From assembly GCF_002796545.1 (NCBI RefSeq), contig NZ_CP024895.1, forward strand, positions 124,001 through 188,000: DNA of 64,000 bases. The letters are read 5' to 3'. The translations under genes were made by a program, and so were the position numbers. Numbering within the stretch: position 1 is the stretch's first letter; each line of letters begins with the position of its first letter. Below are positions 40,535 through 49,100 of the stretch, piece after piece. Below the pieces are notes generated by a model. That model saw only the letters and a list, made by a program, of their open reading frames with translations. It had not been told where the DNA came from and ran no database searches. This stretch comes from Amycolatopsis sp. AA4 (lineage in GTDB: Bacteria > Actinomycetota > Actinomycetes > Mycobacteriales > Pseudonocardiaceae).

Positions 40535-42417
40535 TGACCTCGCCCACCTCCCGCCGCCACGCCTCCGGCGCGACCCCGGTGCTGCCGTGGGTGATCGTCG
40601 GCCTGATCGGCTTCGTGTTCCTGCTCGGCGGCACGCTCTGGGTCGCCGCGCAGGCCGCCAGCGTCGCCGGGTTTCCCGTTCCCTCGCCCGGAACCTTCCC
40701 CAACGCGCTGCGCCGGGCGGGGCTGGCCGGTCTCATCGGCCCCGGTGGTTCCCCGTTCTGGTTCTGGACCGTCTTCGGCGCGCAGATGGCGCTGCTGCTC
40801 GCTGCCGCGATCACGGTCGCGGTCCTGGTCGCGAAACGGGGACGGCCGCGCGACGGGCACCGGGCGATGAACTCCGCCAAGGAATTCCGGGAACTGCAGC
40901 AGCCGGCCATGGCCAAACGCGCCCAGGGCCTGCGGCCCTCGCTCGCCGACGCCCGCCCGCGCGACCTCGCCCCCCGCCAGATCGGCGCGGCACTGGGCGA
41001 TATCGGCGGCCGGACCGTCTACAAGAGCCACGAGGACGTCGAGCTGGTGATCTGCGGGCCCCGCAGCAACAAAACGAGCGCGAAAGTCGTCCCCGAGATC
41101 CTCAGCGCCCCCGGCACGGTGGTGGCCACCTCCAACAAGGGCGACGTGTGGGCGCTGACCCAGGGCTTGCGCGCCCTCGTCGGCGAGATCTACCTCTTCG
41201 ACTGCAACCACATCACCTACCAGCCGCAGACGTTCTGGTGGAACCCGCTCGCCGGAGTGTCCGATGTGGAGTCCGCCTCGCGGATGGCGGCGTACTTCAT
41301 GCGCGAGGTCGGCGGCGGCGCGGGCGGCGGCACCGACCGCGCCGACCCCTTCTTCACGCCCGCCGCCGAGAAAACCTTGCGGCAGATCCTGCTCGCCGCG
41401 GCGGTGTCGGGGCATTCGCTGCGCGACGTCGTGCACTGGGTCGCGACCCGTTCCGACGAACCCGCAGTGCAATTGGACCGGCACGGCTTCGGCGGGCAGG
41501 GCGATTCGCTGCGCGCCACGCTGGAATTGCCGCCGGAAACCCGGGGCGGCGTCTACGAAGGCGTCGCCACCGCCATTTCCTGTCTGGACTCCGAAGCGCT
41601 TCTGCGCTGGGTCACGCCGCCGCTGTCGTGGCAGGAAATACCCAAAGACCCTGGCCTGATCAGGGAATTGAACCTCTGGGACCTGATCACCCGGCCCGGG
41701 GACGCGCACCCGACGCTGTACCTGCTCACCCGCGAAGGACAAGGGTCGGGGCGCCCGATCGTCGCGGCCATGGTCGGCGAATTGTGCAACGTCGCATTCC
41801 GGGCCGCGGCCGCCAACGGCGGCCGCCTGGACCCTCCGATGACCCTGCAATTGGACGAGGCGGCCAACATCGTCAGAATCCCGGAATTGCCCGGCTGGTA
41901 TTCGTGGTTCGGGTCGCAATCGATCATGGTCACCACCGTCCTGCAGTCCCGCGAGCAAGGACGCAGCGTGTGGGGCAAAGAGGGTTTCGACGCGCTGTGG
42001 AGCGCGGCCACGATCAAGACGATCGGGGCCGGAATCGCGGACCCGGATTTCGCCGAGGACCTGAGCCGCCTGGTCGGCGACCACAAGGTCGAGGAAACCT
42101 CCAACAGCTACTCCAGCGGCGGCCCCTCGACCTCGCGCCAGCTGCACACCGAACGCATCCTCACCGCCGCCGACATCGCCGCGATGCCGCGCACCAACGC
42201 CCTGCTCATCACCTCCGGGCGCCGCCCCGGCATGCTGCGGCTGCGGCCCTGGTACGCCGAACCCGACGGCGAGGAGAAACGCCAGCTCGTCGAACTGTCC
42301 AAAGAGGCCACCGCGCAGATCCAGCAGTCGGCCATCGAGTACCTCGGGCCCGACAACCCGGTCGCGAAATCGCTGCGGCCCCCGGACGCCGCCGCACCGA
42401 CAGGGACACGGCCGTGA
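40534..42417 (+). CDS. VirD4/TraG-like type IV coupling protein
   Basis: 627 residues. Two N-terminal transmembrane helices (PWVIVGLIGFVFLLGGTLWV and FWTVFGAQMALLLAAAITVA, about 17-110) are followed by a TraG/VirD4 ATPase core: Walker A-like GPRSNKTS (175-182), then VVATSNKGDVWALTQGL, Walker B LQLDEAAN (D441, E442), and SIMVTTVLQSREQGRSVWG. The phosphate loop lacks the usual Gly before Lys. This protein brings the DNA-relaxase complex to the channel and pumps it. It overlaps both neighbours (TGATG before, GTGA after). The C-terminus (about 590-627) is Pro-rich, probably for substrate recognition. Confidence 0.88.
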   Translation: MTSPTSRRHASGATPVLPWVIVGLIGFVFLLGGTLWVAAQAASVAGFPVPSPGTFPNALRRAGLAGLIGPGGSPFWFWTVFGAQMALLLAAAITVAVLVAKRGRPRDGHRAMNSAKEFRELQQPAMAKRAQGLRPSLADARPRDLAPRQIGAALGDIGGRTVYKSHEDVELVICGPRSNKTSAKVVPEILSAPGTVVATSNKGDVWALTQGLRALVGEIYLFDCNHITYQPQTFWWNPLAGVSDVESASRMAAYFMREVGGGAGGGTDRADPFFTPAAEKTLRQILLAAAVSGHSLRDVVHWVATRSDEPAVQLDRHGFGGQGDSLRATLELPPETRGGVYEGVATAISCLDSEALLRWVTPPLSWQEIPKDPGLIRELNLWDLITRPGDAHPTLYLLTREGQGSGRPIVAAMVGELCNVAFRAAAANGGRLDPPMTLQLDEAANIVRIPELPGWYSWFGSQSIMVTTVLQSREQGRSVWGKEGFDALWSAATIKTIGAGIADPDFAEDLSRLVGDHKVEETSNSYSSGGPSTSRQLHTERILTAADIAAMPRTNALLITSGRRPGMLRLRPWYAEPDGEEKRQLVELSKEATAQIQQSAIEYLGPDNPVAKSLRPPDAAAPTGTRP

Positions 42418-43175
42418 CCGCCCCGCCCGCAGGGCCGGGGCCGGACTCCCCGGACGAACCCGCCTGGCCCGCCGACGACACCGAACCGGCGACCCTCGCG
42501 CACCTGGCCGCGCTGGAACAGCGCGTCCGGCGGTGGCTGCGCTCGCTGGAGACCGAGCAGTTCCAGGTCAGCGGCGAGGTCGTCCTGATGCGCAATGCCG
42601 TCGAGATGGCCAACAACGGCCTGGACAACCTCGAAGACGGCCTGGCCGACATGAGCTACCAGTTCAGCAACCTCTACGCGCAGATGCAGGCGGTGGCGTC
42701 AGCGCCTCCCGTCGGCCCCGCCGCCGCGGCCGACGACGGACCCGCCGCGCCCGCACCGGAAACCAGCGGCGGAGGGAAGGACGGCGCGGGCGCCGCAGCC
42801 CCCGTCGCGCGGCCGTCGCCGGGCGCGCTGCACGCCTGGGTGACCGTCCACATCGCATCGATGGTCCGCAAGACCACCACGACCGGCGAGGGCGGCGGCA
42901 TCCGCTGGTGCCGCCAGTGGTGGCTGCACCACGACGCCGTCGAACGGTTCACCGCCCTGTACCTGGCCTTCGGCGAGTTGTCCGACTCGGACGAACCGTC
43001 CTGGCTCTCGGTCTACCTGCGCGACCACCTCGACCCGCACCTGGCCACGCTCACCAGCCCCTACGGGCCCTTCCACGCCTGCACCCCCAACCGGCACTCC
43101 GCCACCGTCGCCGAACTCGGCCACGACCCGGCGCCGCAGCCGGGCGCCGACCCCGCCACCGGGAGGACAGCATGA
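42414..43175 (+). CDS. DUF4913-domain protein
   Basis: 253 residues from a GTG overlapping the coupling-protein stop. The N-terminal part is a helical coiled-coil candidate (LAALEQRVRRWLRSLETEQF, MRNAVEMANNGLDNLEDGLA). A Pro/Ala linker follows. The C-terminal 100 residues match DUF4913: IRWCRQWWLHHDAVERFTAL, then WLSVYLRDHLDPHLATLTSP and GPFHAC. DUF4913 proteins recur beside actinobacterial conjugation genes, and the WC..WW and GPF..C pattern suggests a small metal- or DNA-binding module. Role unknown but tied to transfer by context. Its stop overlaps the next ATG (ATGA). Confidence 0.75.
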   Translation: MTAPPAGPGPDSPDEPAWPADDTEPATLAHLAALEQRVRRWLRSLETEQFQVSGEVVLMRNAVEMANNGLDNLEDGLADMSYQFSNLYAQMQAVASAPPVGPAAAADDGPAAPAPETSGGGKDGAGAAAPVARPSPGALHAWVTVHIASMVRKTTTTGEGGGIRWCRQWWLHHDAVERFTALYLAFGELSDSDEPSWLSVYLRDHLDPHLATLTSPYGPFHACTPNRHSATVAELGHDPAPQPGADPATGRTA

Positions 43176-44650
43176 CCGAACCCGAACAGCCGCCCGCGTT
43201 CCTGGGATTCGCCGGACGGCCCGTCCCCCCGCCACCGGAAACCTACGCCCACGACTACGACCCGGCGCCTGGCAAGCCCGACGGAGTCAAGACGCACTTC
43301 CGCGACATCGGGAACACCGACGGCGACTTCCTCGCCGACCAGATGACCCGGATGCACGGCGACCTGAAGTACCGGCCGTTCGACCTGGACGCCGAGATCG
43401 ACCGCTACGACCCCCAGCAAACCTGGTCCGCCGGCATCGAGCCCGAAGACCACACCTGGCTCTACACCTCCGCGCTGATCGGCCGCCTCGCGCACCGCGC
43501 GGACCTGCTGCGCGAACTGCACCGGAACGACAGCGAACCGTCCCCGTTCCTCGACCCCGCGCAGCACGCGCCGGAACTGGCCCGGCTGCGCGAGCAGACC
43601 CGCGGCCTCTCCGCCCCGATGGACCTCGCCGACCGCTTCGACGACGTCGTCCGAAAACTCGCGGAGAAGACCGGTCGTCCGCTGCCGTGGCGGCTGGCAG
43701 AAGACGACCGGCGCCGGGAGTGGGCGGTGCGCGACCACGCGGCGCTGGAAGAGCTGACCGCCGCGATCGACCACTACCAACTCCACCTCGCCCTGCCCTG
43801 GCTGCATTCGGACAATCCCGCCGAGCAGAGCGCCGAACGCGACCGTCGCACCGCCCGCGTCGCCGCTCTCGACACCCAGAACCACATCCTCGCGGAATAC
43901 CTCACCGCCGAGCGCGTACAGGTCGTGCTAGCGCTGCTGCCGGACTCCTCGACCCGCTGGAACCTCTACGCCGTAACGTCGCTCCCGGACCCGCCTGCTC
44001 CCGACAACCTCGTGTTCCGCCAACTGAGGGCTGCCGCCGACGAACTGCTCACCGCGCTCCTGCACCCCGCCGCGCGCGCCGACCGCGCGACCGTCGCGCC
44101 GCTGGCCGACCGGATCGCCGAACTCGTCCGGTACGACCCCGCTCTCGTGCGCGAACTGCCTCCGCTGCAGGCGGGCCTGGTCCGCAACGTCCACCTCGTC
44201 CAAGCCCGCGCGCGGGGCGAGTACGACCAGCCCGCCGCTCCCGCACCCGCGCCCGGACGCGACCAGGCCGCGCGGCCGGACGAGCAGCCGCGGCGCGGCG
44301 CTGCGCAGCAGGGCGCCGATCCGGTGCGCCGCGACGATGCCGCCCTCGATGCCTTCTTCGGAACCTTCCCGGAGATGCTGCCGGACGGGACGGTCCGGCA
44401 TGTGTCCAGGCCATTGCCTCCCGACCGGCGCGAGGCAATGGTGGAAAGCCGACTGGCACAGGAATTCCTGCGCGGCGACGGCGCCGGCCCCGTCAGCTTC
44501 GTCGGGCCGCACGGCGGTTCGCGCGACGCCGCCGACCCGACGCACGCCCCGCGAGAACCGGTCAAGCCCGCGCGCGTCGCGCGGCCGGGCATCGCCGCGA
44601 GCCGCCACGGCGGACCCGCGCAACCGCCGGGCACGGGGCGGGCGCGATGA
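43172..44650 (+). CDS. Transfer-operon protein, first of three tandem paralogues
   Basis: 492 residues, coupled to the DUF4913 gene by ATGA. The N-terminus (PAFLGFAGRPVPPPPETYAH) and C-terminus (PARVARPGIAASRHGGPAQP ending GRAR) match the next two genes. The middle is helical and acidic (RYDPQQTWSAGIEPEDHTWL, YTSALIGRLAHRADLLREL, FRQLRAAADELLTALLHP), with no membrane segment. A FFGTFPEMLPDGTVRHVSRP motif near 395 resembles one in the second paralogue (LDAVSGRAAETRPNGTLRWT). No known domain. Its place between the coupling protein and the polyvalent gene suggests a cytoplasmic transfer function, perhaps a substrate adaptor. Confidence 0.7.
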   Translation: MTEPEQPPAFLGFAGRPVPPPPETYAHDYDPAPGKPDGVKTHFRDIGNTDGDFLADQMTRMHGDLKYRPFDLDAEIDRYDPQQTWSAGIEPEDHTWLYTSALIGRLAHRADLLRELHRNDSEPSPFLDPAQHAPELARLREQTRGLSAPMDLADRFDDVVRKLAEKTGRPLPWRLAEDDRRREWAVRDHAALEELTAAIDHYQLHLALPWLHSDNPAEQSAERDRRTARVAALDTQNHILAEYLTAERVQVVLALLPDSSTRWNLYAVTSLPDPPAPDNLVFRQLRAAADELLTALLHPAARADRATVAPLADRIAELVRYDPALVRELPPLQAGLVRNVHLVQARARGEYDQPAAPAPAPGRDQAARPDEQPRRGAAQQGADPVRRDDAALDAFFGTFPEMLPDGTVRHVSRPLPPDRREAMVESRLAQEFLRGDGAGPVSFVGPHGGSRDAADPTHAPREPVKPARVARPGIAASRHGGPAQPPGTGRAR

Positions 44651-44688
44651 CGACCGCACCGACGGGCCTGAAGGGGAGGACCGCATGA
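44647..44688 (+). CDS. 13-residue mini-ORF joining paralogues 1 and 2
   Basis: MTTAPTGLKGRTA. The start ATG overlaps the preceding stop (ATGA) and its stop overlaps the next start (ATGA). It contains the ribosome site GGGGAGG of the next gene. A sister mini-ORF with nearly the same peptide lies at 45638-45676. Probably a translational coupling device. Confidence 0.5.
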   Translation: MTTAPTGLKGRTA

Positions 44689-45641
44689 CCCAGCCCGCCT
44701 ACGAGGTGGCGTTCGAGGGATTCGCTGGCTGGCCTGTCTTTGAATACGCGGTCTGGCTGCGCAACCACGCGGAGTTTGCCGACGCCGGCATCGACGACTA
44801 CTACTTCCGTCTCAACGGGACCTGGCACGCCGACTTCGCGACCGAGCAATTGCTGAGGATGCGAGACATCCCGGACTGGCGGCCATTCGACCCGCAGGCC
44901 GAAGTCCAGCGGTACAACCCTGAACCCAGACACGCGCAGGGCACAGAAGCCGAGTACGACCTCGCCCACTACACCTCGGCCTTCATCGACCGCCTTGCCC
45001 AGAAGGCCAAGCTGCTCCGCGACGTGCAACAGGGCCGCCCCAGCCCCGCACTCGACGTCGCCGAGGAACTGGACGCTCCCGACCGCGGCGAGCGGATCCG
45101 CGAGCACGCCGCCGTCCTCCCGGCCGCGGACGTGCAGGCCGTCGCCGACGAACTCGACGACCTCGCCCGCGCCCTCTCGCACAAGACCGGCGTGCGGCTG
45201 CCGCGGGCCCTGTCCGAGAACGACCGCGGCCGGGAGCAGGAGACACAGGACCGCGCGCACGGCGAGAACGACCGGCCCGCCCCGGTGACGCCCGGTGCCG
45301 ACCTGGAACGCCGGCTCGATGCCGCCCTCGACGCCGTTTCCGGCCGCGCCGCGGAGACGCGCCCGAACGGAACGCTGCGATGGACGAGGCAGCCCCTTGC
45401 CGAGCACGCCCGCGCTGCTCTGCGCGGCGACGCGCTCGGCAACGACCGCGTCCGCAAAGCGCTCCTGCGCAGCCTCCCTTCCGACCGAGCCGACGCCCAG
45501 GACGCCGCCGCCCCGGATGCCGCCGGACCGGCCCAGGCCACGCAAGAACCGGCCAAGCCCGCGCGCGTCGCGCGGCCCGGCACCGCCGCCAGCCGCCACA
45601 CCGGACCCGCGCACCCGCCAAGCACGGGCCGGGCGCGATGA
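44685..45641 (+). CDS. Transfer-operon protein, second tandem paralogue
   Basis: 318 residues with GGGGAGGACCGC before the ATG. N-terminus EVAFEGFAGWPVFEYAVWLR and C-terminus PARVARPGTAASRHTGPAHP ending GRAR align with the first paralogue. The middle (DWRPFDPQAEVQRYNPEPRH, LAHYTSAFIDRLAQKAKLLR) aligns with YRPFDLDAEIDRYDPQQTW and LIGRLAHRADLLREL there. About 170 residues of the first copy's centre are missing. Cytoplasmic, no known domain. Less GC-biased codons near its start hint at a different history from its neighbours. Confidence 0.7.
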   Translation: MTQPAYEVAFEGFAGWPVFEYAVWLRNHAEFADAGIDDYYFRLNGTWHADFATEQLLRMRDIPDWRPFDPQAEVQRYNPEPRHAQGTEAEYDLAHYTSAFIDRLAQKAKLLRDVQQGRPSPALDVAEELDAPDRGERIREHAAVLPAADVQAVADELDDLARALSHKTGVRLPRALSENDRGREQETQDRAHGENDRPAPVTPGADLERRLDAALDAVSGRAAETRPNGTLRWTRQPLAEHARAALRGDALGNDRVRKALLRSLPSDRADAQDAAAPDAAGPAQATQEPAKPARVARPGTAASRHTGPAHPPSTGRAR

Positions 45642-45676
45642 CGACCACGCCGACCGCTCCGGGGAGGACCGCATGA
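45638..45676 (+). CDS. 12-residue mini-ORF joining paralogues 2 and 3
   Basis: MTTTPTAPGRTA, with ATGA overlaps at both ends exactly as at 44647-44688. Conservation of both peptide and overlaps across the duplicated junction suggests selection rather than chance. A third, shorter copy (MTTAPARC, 46053-46079) follows the last paralogue. Confidence 0.5.
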   Translation: MTTTPTAPGRTA

Positions 45677-46056
45677 CCCAGCCCGTCGACGAACCCGCCT
45701 TCATCGGATTCGCCCGCCAGCCCGTTCCCGTGCCCCCGCGAGAGGTGCTCGTGCACGACTCGCTGGCGGGCCAGTACGGCGAGACCGACCACTTCTTCCG
45801 CGACGTCGGCGCCGCCCACGCCGACGCGGTTCTCGCCGAACTGGCCGGCAGCAAGGAATCGCAACAAGCCTTCTGGCGGGACGAGCAACCGGCACCAGTC
45901 CAGCCCGGCGAGCAGGACACAGCACCCCGCGACGACGCCGAACCGCCGCGAGTCCGGGAAGAACGGGCCGCGCGGTCGCGCCTTGCCCGTCCCGGCACCG
46001 CCGGGACACGGCACCGCAACGCCCCGAGCCCTCCGGGCTCCGGGCGGATCCGATGA
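45673..46056 (+). CDS. Transfer-operon protein, short third paralogue
   Basis: 127 residues. The N-terminus (DEPAFIGFARQPVPVPPREV, DHFFRDVGAAHADAVLAELA) matches THFRDIGNTDGDFLADQMTR of paralogue 1. The C-terminus (RSRLARPGTAGTRHRNAPSP ending GRIR) matches the tails of both others. The helical centre is absent, so it is a naturally shortened or decaying copy that still has its start signals (GGGGAGGACCGC) and coupling mini-ORF. Possibly a competitor or regulator of the longer forms. That is inference. Confidence 0.65.
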   Translation: MTQPVDEPAFIGFARQPVPVPPREVLVHDSLAGQYGETDHFFRDVGAAHADAVLAELAGSKESQQAFWRDEQPAPVQPGEQDTAPRDDAEPPRVREERAARSRLARPGTAGTRHRNAPSPPGSGRIR

Positions 46057-46123
46057 CCACCGCGCCGGCGCGCTGCTGACCACGCGCGCGCCGCACAGCC
46101 AGAACGAACTCCGGGGGGACGAC

Positions 46124-49100
46124 GTGAAGGAAACCGAAAAACAAGGCCACAATGGAGACCGTGACGATGAATCACTACGGGGCACAGACCCAGGAACACT
46201 GGAGGAAGCACCGGGCGGCGGAGTACGCCCAGATCGAGAACCCGACGAAGTTCTTCACGGATCTGGGCGATCGGATCGCCGCGGAGATCGAACGCCGGAC
46301 GAACGAAGCGGAACAACAGCAGCAGGCGGGCCAGAGCACGGACTTCATGGCGAATCTGGCGAGCCTGAACAACGTCTCGACGACGGTGAGGGACGACGTG
46401 CTGCGCGAGATGGCGTTCACCGAGCCGGGCAGTCTGATTTAGAGCGGTTCCGGCCCCGGGGGCAGCAGGACTTCGCGCCCTCGGGGCAGAAAGCGCGGAT
46501 CGCGGCGAACCTCGCCGCGATCCGCGTTCTCGCCCGCGTGCGCCACGAGGACCCGGACTTCGTCGCCGACGACGGGTCCGCAGGCCTGTCGCCCGACGAC
46601 CGCGCGACTCTGGCGCGCTGGTCCGGGTGGGGCGCGGTCCCGCAGCTGTTCGACAGCGACGACTTCGCCGAGCAGCGCGCCGAACTGCGGCAGCTGCTCA
46701 CCGACGAGGAATACGCGGCCGCGAGGCGCAGCACCCAGAACGCCCACTACACCGACGCGGCGCTGGTCTCGGCGATCTGGGACGGCATGGCGCGCCTGGG
46801 CTTTGCCGGGGGAGAGGTCCTCGAACCCGGCTGCGGCGCCGGGCATTTCATCGGCCTGGCACCGGATTCCGCCCGCATGCACGGCGTGGAACGCGAACCG
46901 GTCAGCGCCGCCATCGCGAACCTGCTTTACCCGCAGGCCGACATCACCGAAGGCTCGTTCGCCGACATCGACGCCGCCGAGGGCGCGTTCGACGTGGCGG
47001 TCGGGAATGTGCCCTTCGCCAAGGTGAAGCTGCGCGACGACAAGCACAATCCCGGCCGCCAGCACTCCATCCACAACCACTTCATCCTCAAATCCCTGCG
47101 CCTGACCCGGCCCGGCGGCATCGTCGCGGTGCTGACCTCCCGCTACACCATGGACGCGCGCAACCCCGCCGCCCGCGCGGAAATGGCGCTGCTGGCCGAC
47201 CTGGTCGGCGCGGTCCGGCTGCCCACCGGCGCGCACCGCCGCGCCGCCGGGACCGAAGCCGTCACCGACCTGCTGATCCTGCGCCGCCGCGACGACGACG
47301 CCAAGCCCGACCCGGTCGTGCCGTTCTCGGCCTGGGAAAAAGCCCTGCCCGCCGCGGTCGGCGACAACGGCGAACACGTCGAGATCAACCAGTACTTCCT
47401 GGACAACCCGCAGAATGTCCTCGGCGAGTTCGCCCTGACCCATGGCATGTACAACGCCGAAGACCTGAAAGTCCGCGGCGACCTCGACGCGCTGCCGCAG
47501 CAGTTCGCGGCCGCCCTCGCCCGCATCGCCGACAACGCCGCCGACCGCGGCCTGGCGATGACGCCCCGCCGCGCAACCGTCCCGCGCCCGGCGACCGCGC
47601 TCCACATCGTCGACCCCCGGGCCGCCGAGTTCCAGGGATTCCTCACCGCGCTCCCGGACGGCGGCTTCACCCGGCGCATCGGATCCCAGGACACCCCGTT
47701 CGAGCCACCGAAGGGCCAGGCCGCCGAGCTGCGCTCCCTGCTCGGGGTGCGCGACGCGGCGATGGCGCTGCTGCGCGCGGAACGGGACTCGATCGACGAC
47801 ACCCCGCAGATCACGCACCTGCGCGAGCAGCTCAACACCGTCTACGACGCCTACGTCGCCGAATTCGGTCCGGTCAACCGGTTCACGGAGCGCCCGCAGC
47901 TGCGCCAGGGCTGGCACGTGTTCGGGGACTGGTGCGACCGCAACCACCACGACAAAGTCCCGGCCTCGCGCGACGCCGTGCTCGCGTACCTCACCGAACT
48001 GCGCGGCCACGGCCTCGGCCAGGACATCCTGCAACGCCACCTCGACGCGATCGTCAAGGGCCACGAAACCGCGTTCGGCAAAGCGGTGAAGAAGGCGGCG
48101 AAGCAGGAAGCCGTCAACCGCCGCCGCAACGATCCGGGGCTCGACAAAGCAGCGGTCGAACAGGCGCTGCTGGAGACGATGGAACCGGAAAGCCTGCTGG
48201 CTCTGGCCGGCATCGACGACCCGCGGCTGAGCGCACGCGTCGCGGCCGCAGGCCAGCAGATCGTCGACGGGGCACCGAAAACCACGCCCAAAGGCCTCGA
48301 TCTCGACGCGCTCGGCCTGCGCACCACGATGATCATCCGCCCGCCGCAAGGCGAATTCCGCACCGACCCGTTCAGCAACGTCGCCCGGGCCCTGGAGAAG
48401 TTCGACCCGACCACGCAAACCGCCCGCAAGGCCAACATCTTCACCCGGCGGGTGGTCAACCCGCCGCGCCAGCGGCTCGGGGCCGACACCCCCGAAGAAG
48501 CGCTGTCGATCTGCCTGGACACCCACTCCCGGATCGACCTGCCCGAGATCGCCCGGCTGCTGGGACTGCCAGGGGAGGACGAGGCCCGCGCCGCCCTCGA
48601 AGGGCTGGTCTTCACCGACCCCGACACCGGCGAACCCGTGTGGAAACCGTTCTACCTCTCCGGCAACGTCCGCCAGAAGCTCACCCGGGCCCGCCTCGCC
48701 GCCGAGGACGACCCGGCCTTCGAGGCGAATGTCGCCGCGCTCGAACCGGTCATCCCCGAAGACCTCGGCCCCGAGGACATCGAAGTTCGGCTCGGCTCCT
48801 GGATCGGCCCCGAGTACGTGCGGGAGTTCCTCCAAGAACTGCTCGAAGACGAGAACGTCGAGGTCGAAAGCGTCGCCGGGCTGTGGCGGGTCGCCACCAA
48901 CCGCTCCAAGCTGAGCAAACCGTCCCGCCTGGCGGCCGAGGAGATCTGGGCCGGCGGCGGACTGGACGCCTACGACCTCACCGAGCGGCTGCTCTACGGC
49001 GCCCCGATCCGCGTCATGAAGACGATCGAGGTCACCAACCCGGACGGGGAGGTCGTCGAAAAGGAGGTCCTCGACCCCGAGGCCACCGAAGAGGCCACCG

